Part shown: piece after piece, positions 8,713 to 17,992 of the stretch | How positions within the stretch are numbered: the first letter of the stretch is position 1 | How the letters are laid out: each line of letters opens with the position of its first letter | DNA from: Clostridium sp. CAG:1000 | Lineage (GTDB): Bacteria > Bacillota_I > Bacilli_A > RF39 > UBA660 | Assembly (NCBI GenBank): GCA_000436975.1 | Contig: HG000345.1 | Location: 85,362-132,887, forward strand | Length of the DNA stretch: 47,526 nucleotides | Direction of reading: 5' to 3' | Notes under the pieces: model-generated | Seen by the model: the letters and a program-made list of their open reading frames with translations, nothing else | What the model was told of the DNA's origin: nothing | Databases searched by the model: none | Program-made: the position numbers and the translations under genes

Positions 8713-10628
8713 TATTTCACATCCTTTCCACTAAGATAATTTAAAACAATATTATCCATGGACTCTTTGCTTATAGGTTTGTAAATAATATCACTGATAT
8801 AATCTCTTTGTTTTTCCATTTTTTCTTCGCCCATCTCGATTATTTTGGTATTAACATTATATTTTTTAATTATTTCTTCAAGTTTTTCGTCAAATAAGCT
8901 ACTGTCTATTAATATTAAATCATATTTTTTAAACCTTACTCTATTTTCTAAATCCTCAATAGAATAAGCACTAAATATATTAAATTTATACTCTTTAAGT
9001 AGCCTATTTATTATTTTATGATTAATTTTATTACTATCAAATATTAAAATGTTTTTACTGGTTACTATTTCATTATCATTATTAATATTATCTTCTTTAG
9101 TTTCTTTTTGTTCATAATTATTTTTTTCATCTATAAATTCTTTTTTATTTTCATGCACTTCATCATTAGTTTTTTCTCTTGAAGCTTCAATATCTACGTT
9201 ATCATATTCATTATCTGCTACTAACGTTTGAACAATTGATATATTACAGTCACAAATATTCTTTTCGTTTTTAAATGTTATCTTTCCACCTAATAATTCT
9301 ACATATCTTTTAGCAATAATTAATCTTAACTCATCATTGTCAATAGAGTTGTTTTTATTATCACCTAGTTTAACAAAATCATTAAATTGAATTTCAAAAT
9401 CTTCATTTTTAATACCACAGTTATTATCATTAATATTAAATATTAACTCATAATCTAAGTTTTCAATTTTTTTAGAATCTATTGTTAATGTGATTTTGCC
9501 TCTAGAAGTTGCTATTATAAAATAATTTAAAATATTTATTATAATTTTATGTAGTTTTCTAGCATCACCATTAAGTTTTTTAGGAATATTATTAACAACG
9601 GTTTTATATTCTATATCAGGATTAATCAAATTTAATATTTCTTGTTCAAGATCAAATATTAAATTTTTAGTATAATAATTTTCATTTAGCACTACTTCCT
9701 TGTTACTTTCTAATGCAGAAATATCTAATATTGCATGTATCAAATCCATAAGCATATTACTTGCTTCATGTATGCTTTCAGTATCTTTTTTAGCAGTTTG
9801 TTCATCTAATGGCTCTTCATTAGCTAGTATCTCACTAAAACCTAGAATTGTGCTCATTGGTGTTCTTATTTCATGTGACATATTAAGTAAAAATTCTGTC
9901 TTTGCCTTATCTGCAATTGCTGATGCTTCCTTAGATGCTTCTAATTCTTCTATTAATCTGCTATCTTGACTCTCAATCGTAAAATATAATGTTGCAATCA
10001 TAAATGCAAATATAAACGATATAGTATTATAATCATACTCAAATACTAATTGAACTGTTATAAATATAACAAAAGTTATAAATGAAAAATATATTGGTTT
10101 CTTTTGTTTAACAGGTATATTTTTATTTTCAATTATTAATGCTAAACACATAGCCATAAATAGTAATATTCCATCTATATATACTATCGCAGTTGCAGGT
10201 CCACTAAAGTTATAAAGCCCACTTTTAGAACTTGAATAATCAATTGGCAAAGTAAGCGAAATTGATGCAATTATAACAACAAGAACTATTAATAATATTG
10301 CAGTAACTAAATTATATTTTTTTTCTTTTTCTTTGTCATTATTTTTTTCTAATAATGTCATCATATAAAACATAAGTAAATTTATCCACACTAAATTACC
10401 AAGTGTATATATTCTACATAGAGTCTCAGTCAATTTAGGCTTTGCATCTATAACAGACAAACCATATACATATCCCATTTCACTAAAAGTTAACAAAATG
10501 GTAAGTAATAAAAGTACTGAAAATACTTTATTTTGAGTATCACCCAATCTTTTTTTGTTTAAATACATTAATAGAATTAGTAATAAATAACCCAAAGCAC
10601 AAATTGCAAACCCCATACTACCAAACAT
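8712..10628 (-). CDS. Hybrid histidine kinase with intact His but degenerate ATPase and receiver
   Basis: 638 residues from ATG 10628 (GGTGA 8 nt upstream; TTG 10643 after AAGGAAG is an alternative). About seven membrane helices precede a canonical box NMSHEIRTPM with His252. The ATPase domain is eroded. The N-box reads NILNYFIIAT (Tyr369 for the second Asn), G1 reads DNNCGI (Asn403 for the first Gly), and G2 is NDELRL at 431-436 instead of GTGLGL. A low-complexity Asn/Glu/Lys linker (about 475-520) leads to a receiver-like domain that keeps Asp575 (LILIDSS) and Lys617. Its acidic pocket reads FDSNKIN, so only one of the usual two acidic residues remains. The protein probably cannot bind ATP and needs its coupled partner to phosphorylate His252. 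Confidence 0.85.
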   Translation of the reverse strand: MFGSMGFAICALGYLLLILLMYLNKKRLGDTQNKVFSVLLLLTILLTFSEMGYVYGLSVIDAKPKLTETLCRIYTLGNLVWINLLMFYMMTLLEKNNDKEKEKKYNLVTAILLIVLVVIIASISLTLPIDYSSSKSGLYNFSGPATAIVYIDGILLFMAMCLALIIENKNIPVKQKKPIYFSFITFVIFITVQLVFEYDYNTISFIFAFMIATLYFTIESQDSRLIEELEASKEASAIADKAKTEFLLNMSHEIRTPMSTILGFSEILANEEPLDEQTAKKDTESIHEASNMLMDLIHAILDISALESNKEVVLNENYYTKNLIFDLEQEILNLINPDIEYKTVVNNIPKKLNGDARKLHKIIINILNYFIIATSRGKITLTIDSKKIENLDYELIFNINDNNCGIKNEDFEIQFNDFVKLGDNKNNSIDNDELRLIIAKRYVELLGGKITFKNEKNICDCNISIVQTLVADNEYDNVDIEASREKTNDEVHENKKEFIDEKNNYEQKETKEDNINNDNEIVTSKNILIFDSNKINHKIINRLLKEYKFNIFSAYSIEDLENRVRFKKYDLILIDSSLFDEKLEEIIKKYNVNTKIIEMGEEKMEKQRDYISDIIYKPISKESMDNIVLNYLSGKDVK

Positions 10629-10724
10629 TTTCAAATTCACCAATATCACTTCCTTAGTATTCCATTATTCAAATATATTTTACTATATTTATATAAAAAA
10701 CACAATTACTTTTAAAAATCAATT

Positions 10725-10745
10725 CAAAAAAGCACTAGAGTGCTT
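10725..10745 (-). terminator. Terminator of addBA
   Basis: On the minus strand AAGCAC-TCTA-GTGCTT is followed by TTTTTTGAATTG. The stem reaches into the addA stop. Confidence 0.75.
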
Positions 10746-13700
10746 AATTAACTTTTTGAAGAATATCATCAGTTATAGAATATAAATATGTATTAATTTC
10801 TTTATTTGATATATTGCTTATATATTCTTTATAAATATGAAGTTGCTTTCTATAATTGTCATCATCTATATTTTTAAGTTTATAATCAACTATATCTATA
10901 TGATCATTATATTCTAATAATAAGTCAATAATTCCATGATATTCAGTATTTTCTATTTGGGTTATAAACTCATATTCTTTATAAACTTTACAACCATTTA
11001 TATCAAAATGTTTTAAGAACTTTAATATTCTTTCATCAGTAGTATTTTTAAAATCAGCGTGTTCAAACAGCTCATGTACATGTGTTCCATATTCTAGAGT
11101 CTTAACTTCTTCAAGCGTTAACAACTTGTTAATTTTCTTTGATGCATAGTCTTCATTAACTATTTCATTATTAATAGAAAGTTCATTAACATTTAATACT
11201 TCATTAGACACTTCTTTTTCTTCAGTTATACAATGATTATTATTATATTCTTTAGTTAGTTTTACATTATCAATATTAACTATTTTATCACTAAGTTTTT
11301 CTTTTATTGATTCCATTATACTTAGAAACGAATTGTATTCTAGCTTTAACTTATCATCATATATAATATCATCATCCGAAAAGTTTAATACCATTATCAT
11401 TTTTTCTTTAGCTCTTGTTAGTGCCACATAAAATAATCTAATTCTTTCTGATATATCCTCACGATTATATTTAATCTTATATAATTCTTTTACTATTGTA
11501 CTTCCAATGCCATCATCATAAAAAGGCAATATGAAACCAAAATCTTTATCGAAATTAATTGGATTGTTAATATCTTGTCTATTAAATTTACTTGAATATC
11601 CTGCAAAATAACATATTGAAAATTCGAGTCCCTTAGATTTATGAATATTCATAAGTTTAACATTATTTGAAACATTAGCACTCATTGATATAGCAATATC
11701 ACTATCACTAATAATCATATCTTCTAAATACTTATTAAAGTCAAATATATCATATCCTAATAAAGACAAATTTTCTCCAAGGGTTTTCAAATAATCTAGT
11801 CTAACTATTACTTTTTTAATATCTCCAATTAATATAGACTTCTCATAAAAATCAAATTCAAATATAATTTCATCTATAATAGTTCTATTATTTAATGTAT
11901 CTAATTTATCAGCTATAGATTTACATTTTTTATATATATCACATTCTTTAAAATTATTATTTATATAAAGTTCCACATAGTCATTATCACTCATATTAAA
12001 TAAATAACTTCTTGCAATGGAATAAAAATCATATTTAAACTTTTCATCATATGTATTATTATATATTTTAATAACCATATCAATAATATTTTTTATTATA
12101 AGAACATCTTTTTCATTAGTTATCTTTTCATCATAATATATTACTAAAGGAATAGATAAATATTCAAATATCTTTTTATATAAATCAAAATTAGATTTTC
12201 TATCAATAAGAATACAAAAGTCTCCATAATTAGCCTCTCTTAATTTAGAAGTTTTTTTATCTATAACTTGATAACCACTATTAATTTTATTTTTAATATC
12301 ATTCGCTATTATAAAAGCTTCATATTCTGCAAAACTATATTTTTTATCTTCTCTTTTATAATTGTAAATTTCTAAATTAAAATTTTGATTAGGATGATTT
12401 TCAGTATATGTACTATTTCCAAATATCATTTGGTGTGTTGCTTTATAATCAGCTCCACCTATATCTGTGTCCATAATTATATTAAATATACCGTTAATAT
12501 CATCTAGCACTTCACTTCTACTTCTAAAATTATTTAATAAATCTATCTTTTTGCCGCCATTATGATTAGAATAATTCAAATATTTATCTTTAAATATATC
12601 AGGATTAGCATTCCTAAAACGATATATTGACTGCTTTACATCTCCAACCATATATACATTATTATTACTTATAAGATTAATAAATGTTTCTTGTATATCA
12701 GATGTATCTTGATATTCATCAACCATTATTTCATTAAAACTATTTTTAAGTTCATCCAAAGCAACCTTATTATTTTTAACAACATTAATAGCCATCTGAG
12801 CTATATCATTAAACTCATATTCATCGCATGAACTCTTATATTCTTTTAATCTTTTATCTAATTCATTTATTATATTTATAATTGAAGCACTATAACTTTT
12901 AGTTATATATAAGGTCTCTTTAATATGTGAAGTACTTTTATATATTAGTGATAACTTAATATTCTTAAGTTCTTTTGTTATTTTTTCTTTAAGTTTCTTA
13001 AGCTCTTCTTCACTATTTCTAGGTAAACGAGGCTGTTTAACATTTATATTATCAAGTATTTCATCATAATTCTTAGAATTAATTAATTTTTCAAAAGTTT
13101 TATAATAATCATTATAATAATCCCCATCACAATAATATTGCATTTCTTCTAATAATGAATTAATTTTATTTATTCTAAATAATAATTCAGAAACATATTT
13201 ATCAATAAGATTATCTATATTTTTATCAGAATAATATTCATCTATATAACTTTTTAAATATTCTTCTTTATTAATTAATCTATCTAATTTAATATTAACA
13301 TCAAGAATACTTTTTTTAATTGCACTATCATCTTTGATGGTTAAATCATCTATTAGTTTTATAAAATTTTTATCTCTTTTCTCATATAACTCTTCAAATA
13401 TATCATCAAGCAATTGTTTTCTAACAGTATCACATATAGATGAATCAAGCACTGTAATATTAGGAGATATATTAAGTAAATAATAATACTTTTTTACTAC
13501 AGACATCGAAAAAGAATCAAATGTAGTAATGTATGCGGAATCTATATAATCAAGTTGAGCAGTTAATTCAGAATCTTTTTTAATAGCAGTTCTTATTCTT
13601 TCTTTCATCTCTGCGGCAGCTGCATTAGTAAATGTTAATATTAAAAGATTATTGATATTAATACCATTTTTTAGTTTAGTAATAACCCTTTGTGTAAGAA

Positions 13701-13791
13701 CAGCAGTTTTACCTGATCCTGCTCCTGCTGAAACTATTATATTCTCTCCAGAATCATTAATAGCTTGTAGTTGTTCATTCGTCCACTTCAT
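10744..13791 (-). CDS. addA: ATP-dependent helicase/nuclease subunit A (AddA)
   Basis: 1015 residues. ATG 13791 is preferred over TTG 13800, which directly abuts the AGGAGG. It overlaps the end of addB by 17 nt. UvrD-type motifs: Walker A SAGAGSGKTAVLTQRV near the N-terminus, motif II VDEYQDTSD, GDVKQSIYRFRNANP, MNIHKSKGLEF and FYVALTRAKEKMIM. A C-terminal RecB-type nuclease follows: GTHVHELFEHADF, then YHGIIDLLL...IVDYKLKN with the catalytic Asp and DYK. With AddB it processes DNA double-strand ends for RecA-dependent repair. It is shorter than the roughly 1230-residue Bacillus enzyme, mostly through loss in linker regions, but all core motifs are present. Confidence 0.93.
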   Translation of the reverse strand: MKWTNEQLQAINDSGENIIVSAGAGSGKTAVLTQRVITKLKNGININNLLILTFTNAAAAEMKERIRTAIKKDSELTAQLDYIDSAYITTFDSFSMSVVKKYYYLLNISPNITVLDSSICDTVRKQLLDDIFEELYEKRDKNFIKLIDDLTIKDDSAIKKSILDVNIKLDRLINKEEYLKSYIDEYYSDKNIDNLIDKYVSELLFRINKINSLLEEMQYYCDGDYYNDYYKTFEKLINSKNYDEILDNINVKQPRLPRNSEEELKKLKEKITKELKNIKLSLIYKSTSHIKETLYITKSYSASIINIINELDKRLKEYKSSCDEYEFNDIAQMAINVVKNNKVALDELKNSFNEIMVDEYQDTSDIQETFINLISNNNVYMVGDVKQSIYRFRNANPDIFKDKYLNYSNHNGGKKIDLLNNFRSRSEVLDDINGIFNIIMDTDIGGADYKATHQMIFGNSTYTENHPNQNFNLEIYNYKREDKKYSFAEYEAFIIANDIKNKINSGYQVIDKKTSKLREANYGDFCILIDRKSNFDLYKKIFEYLSIPLVIYYDEKITNEKDVLIIKNIIDMVIKIYNNTYDEKFKYDFYSIARSYLFNMSDNDYVELYINNNFKECDIYKKCKSIADKLDTLNNRTIIDEIIFEFDFYEKSILIGDIKKVIVRLDYLKTLGENLSLLGYDIFDFNKYLEDMIISDSDIAISMSANVSNNVKLMNIHKSKGLEFSICYFAGYSSKFNRQDINNPINFDKDFGFILPFYDDGIGSTIVKELYKIKYNREDISERIRLFYVALTRAKEKMIMVLNFSDDDIIYDDKLKLEYNSFLSIMESIKEKLSDKIVNIDNVKLTKEYNNNHCITEEKEVSNEVLNVNELSINNEIVNEDYASKKINKLLTLEEVKTLEYGTHVHELFEHADFKNTTDERILKFLKHFDINGCKVYKEYEFITQIENTEYHGIIDLLLEYNDHIDIVDYKLKNIDDDNYRKQLHIYKEYISNISNKEINTYLYSITDDILQKVN

Positions 13792-16129
13792 TTGTTTCAA
13801 CCTCCTGCAATACTATTTCTTCAACATCTTTTTGTGTCATATAGCACAAGTCTTTATATTTGCAATATTTACAACTAATATTAATGTTATTTATATTTTT
13901 AGGGTTAATATTAAAATCACATTTATCAATTTTATCTATACATTTATCTATTTGTTTATCAACCTTAGAAATTAATTCATTCATTTGCTCTGTACTTAAT
14001 ACATGAGCACTAGTGCCAAAATTACCATCATTTTTAATTTTCATACCTCTAATTATTTCAGAAGATTCATAAGTTCTATCAAATAACTTTAATATATGTT
14101 CATTACTATTTGAATAACCACTGAGTTTCATATTATCACGCATTTGTTCTTCAAGAGTTTTATCTTTATTATATTTTTTCTCACTAGGTAATACTTTTTG
14201 AATATAAAAACCTGCAAACTCTACTGATTTTAAATTATTACTAGCCAAGTACAAATAAATAGGCAGTTGTAAATTAAGACCATAATCTATCAAATCAGTT
14301 TTTAAATCCACATCATATGTTTTATAATCAACCAAAGCAACTAAAGTTCTTACACCATCATCATAGCTCATCATTTTATCAATAAAGCCTTTAAATGTAA
14401 CAGATATATTTCCATTTTTAATTACAACTAATTTATTTTCAGTAACAATTTTATTAAACTTACTATAATTAAGTTGCTTTTTAATTGTATCAAGAGCAAA
14501 CTCTATATCCTTTGTTAACTTCTCAATATAATATTTTTCTTTATTATTAAATTTTTTATCTTTAATAAACTCAGAAATCTCACTCTTTACATCAATCTCA
14601 TTATTAATACCTATTTCTAATATATGATGAAACAATGTCCCTATATATGATGAAAACTTATCCTCATAAACATCTAATTTAAGAATATTTTGTATATAAT
14701 ATTTAAATGAACATTCATTATAAGACTGCATACTTGAATATGATAAGTTAAGCTTGTTATCAGTTAGTTTTTCAAATAATTTTCTATCAATATAATTATA
14801 TTTATTATCATACTCTTTATATGGTAAATCATAATTATTTAAAAGTATACTCATATTAGGATTTTTAATATTATATTTATAGTAATCATCTAAATATTTA
14901 CATAGTTTAATTTTATTAGATAAGTTAGATTCTTCAAAATCAGAAGAACCAAAATCAACATCTAAATTCATTTCATTTATTAAATTAGAAGGATAATATT
15001 CAGAGGTATAAGACTCCTTTTTATAAGTTATTATTAAGTTTTTAATAGATTTTATATTATTAATAGTAATATTTTTATCAATTTTATTTAACTCAATACT
15101 TGTTTCTAAACCAAGAGTTTCTAAATCATTATCAGATAAATATTTTTCATCTTTATGTGTAACTGGTATACTTTTTTGATTGAAATTCATAAGAAAAATA
15201 TAATCACCATCAGAATAATTTTTATAATCAATAATGTTAACTGCATTAACTAGTTTAGTCTTAATTACTTTTGTATTTAATAAGTCATGAACAATCATAT
15301 CTTTAACTAACATTTTATCAGAAACAAAAGTATATTTATTAACTATATTAATAATTTGATTAACTATCTTAGAATCATATTTTGACTTTAATTCATCAAT
15401 TAGTAGATTTAAATCACTATCATAATTTTTAACGAAATATGAACCTACTATTGTTGAATATAACGATTCCTCATCCCTTAAATTAACTGGAATATTATAC
15501 AAATAAAATATTCTTTTAATTACTGTTTTATATTCATTATCTATATTTGATATTTTAATATTTTTAATATCAACTCCATTTTTAATTAAATTACAAATCT
15601 TACTAGCAACAAAATCAACCTCATCTTCAATGTGATCAAATTCATAAACATTATGTTTAAAGTCATTATATTGTTTTTCTATTATTGTTACTTTACAAAA
15701 ACTCTTTATTGAATCTATTAGTTTATGTGTAAACTTGTCAATATAATCATATCCATAAAATATTACACTCTTATTTTTAATATTATGTATAAAATTATCA
15801 TTTTTACTAAGAATATCATTATCAAATAAATCTTTTTTTATAGAGTTCAAATTATTTAATTTATCGTTAGAATATTCATCTTCATTAAGATATATAATAT
15901 TATCTAAATAAGTTTTAGCAACATCATATTTAATATTATATTTATTAATTAAATAATATAATGCTTTTTCATCATAATTAAAATAATATAAATTATATAA
16001 TTCCTTTAAACTTAAAAACTTTACAGGGACTATCTTTTTATATTTATTAATTTCATTTAGTATCTTTTTCTTATTATCACTTTCACATACTATAATAGTA
16101 TAAATATTAATATCCTTTAAAAAATCCAT
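13775..16129 (-). CDS. addB: ATP-dependent nuclease subunit B (AddB/RexB-like), compact
   Basis: 784 residues, start ATG 16129 with GAGGT upstream. The C-terminal half is a PD-(D/E)XK nuclease with an iron-sulfur arrangement: the first Cys in SYNECSFKYYIQ, then FKGFIDKMM...ALVDYKT (Asp and DYK), and CKYCKYKDLC supplying three more Cys near the end. The N-terminal half is a much diverged inactive helicase-like region without any GxxGxGKT. Bacillus AddB is about 1160 residues and has a Walker motif, so this is a reduced, RexB-like version. Identity is secured by the nuclease features and by the 17-nt overlap with addA. Confidence 0.85.
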   Translation of the reverse strand: MDFLKDINIYTIIVCESDNKKKILNEINKYKKIVPVKFLSLKELYNLYYFNYDEKALYYLINKYNIKYDVAKTYLDNIIYLNEDEYSNDKLNNLNSIKKDLFDNDILSKNDNFIHNIKNKSVIFYGYDYIDKFTHKLIDSIKSFCKVTIIEKQYNDFKHNVYEFDHIEDEVDFVASKICNLIKNGVDIKNIKISNIDNEYKTVIKRIFYLYNIPVNLRDEESLYSTIVGSYFVKNYDSDLNLLIDELKSKYDSKIVNQIINIVNKYTFVSDKMLVKDMIVHDLLNTKVIKTKLVNAVNIIDYKNYSDGDYIFLMNFNQKSIPVTHKDEKYLSDNDLETLGLETSIELNKIDKNITINNIKSIKNLIITYKKESYTSEYYPSNLINEMNLDVDFGSSDFEESNLSNKIKLCKYLDDYYKYNIKNPNMSILLNNYDLPYKEYDNKYNYIDRKLFEKLTDNKLNLSYSSMQSYNECSFKYYIQNILKLDVYEDKFSSYIGTLFHHILEIGINNEIDVKSEISEFIKDKKFNNKEKYYIEKLTKDIEFALDTIKKQLNYSKFNKIVTENKLVVIKNGNISVTFKGFIDKMMSYDDGVRTLVALVDYKTYDVDLKTDLIDYGLNLQLPIYLYLASNNLKSVEFAGFYIQKVLPSEKKYNKDKTLEEQMRDNMKLSGYSNSNEHILKLFDRTYESSEIIRGMKIKNDGNFGTSAHVLSTEQMNELISKVDKQIDKCIDKIDKCDFNINPKNINNINISCKYCKYKDLCYMTQKDVEEIVLQEVETNEVDE

Positions 16130-16168
16130 AATTACCTCATAATTATTGTATCAAATTTTATTATAAAT

Positions 16169-16186
16169 AAAAAGCACTTAGTGCTT
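16169..16186 (-). terminator. Terminator of the DUF554 gene
   Basis: On the minus strand AAGCAC-TAA-GTGCTT is followed by TTTTTATTTAT. It uses the same AGCAC/GTGCT hairpin core as the amidase and addA terminators, and overlaps the stop codon. Confidence 0.7.
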
Positions 16187-16901
16187 ATATATTAAATGGT
16201 AGAAATGCAAAAATAGCAGCAATAACTATCGAAGGAAGTAAATTTGCAACTGATATTTTTTTATCAAATAATAAATTTATTCCAACACAGAATATTAAAA
16301 TTGATCCTATTAAGGATATATTTGTTATAGCAGAGGTAGTTAAAACACCACTCAATACTTTGGCAAGTAATGTCATTGATCCTTCACAAATAAATATAGG
16401 TATTGCACTAAATATACAACCTTTGCCTAATGAACATGTTAATATCATTATTATTATTAAGTCCAACACTGATTTAGTTGCTAATATAGAATAGTCCCCA
16501 ACAAGGCCATCTTTAATAGAACCAACTATAGCCATTGCACCTATACATACCGTAAATGATGCAGTTGTAAAACCATTAATAAACTTTTTATCCTTAGCAT
16601 GCCCAGTTTTAACTTTAATAAATGAACCAAAAGCATCAAACTTACTTTCTATATCTATTATCTCCCCTAGCATAGCTCCTAAAGCTAAACATATAACAAT
16701 AAACATACTTCTTCCACTTAATAAAGAAGATGTATCAATACTAAGCATACCTTCCATTGCTCCACCAATACCAATAAATATTATCGCAACAGCGCAGCTT
16801 CTAATAATAGTTGCTTGATTATCTTTATTTAAATATTTACCAAATATGTTACCTAATATTCCACCTACAATCACAGCAATTGTATTAATAATTGTTCCCA
16901 T
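16185..16901 (-). CDS. DUF554 family membrane protein
   Basis: 238 residues, start ATG 16901 after AGGGAGAG. It begins MGTIINTIAVIVGGILGNIFGKYL, the typical glycine-rich opening of DUF554 (YdfK-type) proteins. About seven membrane helices follow, with the family-typical stretches FTTASFTVCIGAMAIVGSIKDG and SGVLTTSAITNISLIGSILI. It is a cytoplasmic membrane protein of unknown substrate, thought to be transporter-like. It is a single gene with its own terminator, divergent from the signal-peptidase-like gene. Confidence 0.85.
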   Translation of the reverse strand: MGTIINTIAVIVGGILGNIFGKYLNKDNQATIIRSCAVAIIFIGIGGAMEGMLSIDTSSLLSGRSMFIVICLALGAMLGEIIDIESKFDAFGSFIKVKTGHAKDKKFINGFTTASFTVCIGAMAIVGSIKDGLVGDYSILATKSVLDLIIIMILTCSLGKGCIFSAIPIFICEGSMTLLAKVLSGVLTTSAITNISLIGSILIFCVGINLLFDKKISVANLLPSIVIAAIFAFLPFNI

Positions 16902-16975
16902 AATTACTCTCCCTATTATAAATTAATATTAACACTTTTTATATTTTTTGTATATATATAAATTAGTATTTATGT

Positions 16976-16981
16976 TATAAT
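16976..16981 (+). promoter_or_regulatory. Extended -10 promoter of the signal-peptidase-like operon
   Basis: TGT-TATAAT lies about 24 nt before the ATG, which has AGAGGTGA as ribosome site. The upstream sequence is alternating TA with no clear -35. Confidence 0.55.
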
Positions 16982-17005
16982 ATTCTTACTATTAAGAGGT
17001 GAAAT

Positions 17006-17482
17006 ATGAAAATAATTATGCCCATTTTAAAAACTATATTAGAAGTAGTTACTTTTCTACTAGCAATCATCGGAATAATAAATCTATATAATATGGGGTA
17101 TAAACTTATAACTAATAAAGATATGGCAGGTTTCTTAGGTTTATATTCTTATAGAATCAATGAAGATAATTTATCTCCGGATATAAATAAAAATGATTTT
17201 GTAATCTTTGAAAAAAATGCTACTTACATGGTCGGAGATTATATTTTATATAGACAAAGTGGCCAATATAAAGTTGGCGAAATTATTGATAATTCAAATT
17301 TTGTTTACATGATAAAAGATAATAAAGATTATAAATTAACAAATGATAATATAGTAGGAAAAAGTATATTTAAAATCAATAAGTTTGGAAAAATATATGA
17401 CGCCATTATTAGTCCATTTATGCTGGTAATTGTTGTTATAGGAATGATTATTTATTTTATATTGACGCCAGAAAGGAATTAA
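17006..17482 (+). CDS. SipW/S26B signal-peptidase-like protein lacking catalytic residues
   Basis: 158 residues. A membrane helix at 5-28, an S26-type domain and a C-terminal membrane helix at 135-153 form the SipW/ER-type layout. The catalytic box, normally SGSMxPxI, reads EDNLSPDI: Asn55 stands at the nucleophile Ser position. The following part (NKNDFVIF, YMVGDYILYR, NIVGKSIFKI) matches the family well (KKGDLVIV, xVGDIITYR, xIIGKVxxxI). The usual catalytic His (often THRI) is absent, with VGEIIDN at that place. It is therefore probably a non-hydrolytic homologue, perhaps a chaperone or regulator of a real SipW. It is co-transcribed with the deacylase that follows 1 nt later. Confidence 0.65.
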   Translation: MKIIMPILKTILEVVTFLLAIIGIINLYNMGYKLITNKDMAGFLGLYSYRINEDNLSPDINKNDFVIFEKNATYMVGDYILYRQSGQYKVGEIIDNSNFVYMIKDNKDYKLTNDNIVGKSIFKINKFGKIYDAIISPFMLVIVVIGMIIYFILTPERN

Positions 17483-17483
17483 A

Positions 17484-17951
17484 ATGTCATTAGTAAAAGT
17501 ACAAGAATATTTTAAAAAATATAAAATAGATAATAGAATTATAATATTTAACGAGTCAAGTGCAACAGTACAGTTAGCCGCAAAGGCTCTTCACACAGAA
17601 GAGAAAAGAATTGCAAAGAGTTTATCATTCAAAAGAAATGAGGATATTATTTTAATTGTTTTAGCAGGAGATGCAAAAATAAGTAATTCTAAATACAAAG
17701 CTTACTTTCATGAAAAAGCACATATGCTACCATTCGATGAGGTATATGAAAAAACAGGTCACGAAGTCGGAGGTGTTTGTCCATTTGCTTTAAATGATGG
17801 TGTAAAGGTTTATTTAGATGAATCTTTAAAAAGATTTGAAACTGTATTCCCGGCGTGTGGAAGTCACAATTCAGCAATAGAACTATCTATACCAGAAATG
17901 GAAAAATATTCAAACTATATTGAATGGATCGATGTTAGTACATATGAATAA
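17484..17951 (+). CDS. YbaK/EbsC-type aminoacyl-tRNA deacylase
   Basis: 155 residues, ribosome site AAAGGA inside the end of the previous gene. The YbaK/ProX editing fold is shown by SSATVQLAAKALHTEEKRIAKSL near the N-terminus, GDAKISNSK with the conserved Lys region, GHEVGGVCPFAL (the hallmark GxxxGGVxPF) and the late PACGSHNSAIEL. Family members clear mischarged Cys-tRNA(Pro) or Ala-tRNA(Pro) in the cytoplasm. No tRNA-binding or synthetase domain is attached, so it is a free-standing trans-editing enzyme. Which mischarged tRNA it takes cannot be told. Confidence 0.88.
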   Translation: MSLVKVQEYFKKYKIDNRIIIFNESSATVQLAAKALHTEEKRIAKSLSFKRNEDIILIVLAGDAKISNSKYKAYFHEKAHMLPFDEVYEKTGHEVGGVCPFALNDGVKVYLDESLKRFETVFPACGSHNSAIELSIPEMEKYSNYIEWIDVSTYE

Positions 17952-17955
17952 AAAT

Positions 17956-17989
17956 AAAAAATCTACATTTTAATTCATGTAGATTTTTT
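17956..17989. terminator. Bidirectional terminator
   Basis: A 13-bp perfect stem, AAAAAATCTACAT / ATGTAGATTTTTT, with T-runs on both strands, lies between the deacylase gene and convergent glyA. Confidence 0.9.
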
Positions 17990-17992
17990 TAT

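Noticed and set aside
13652..13975. 107-codon plus-strand frame across the addA/addB junction
   Set aside because: Antisense shadow of the Walker A region of addA and the end of addB.
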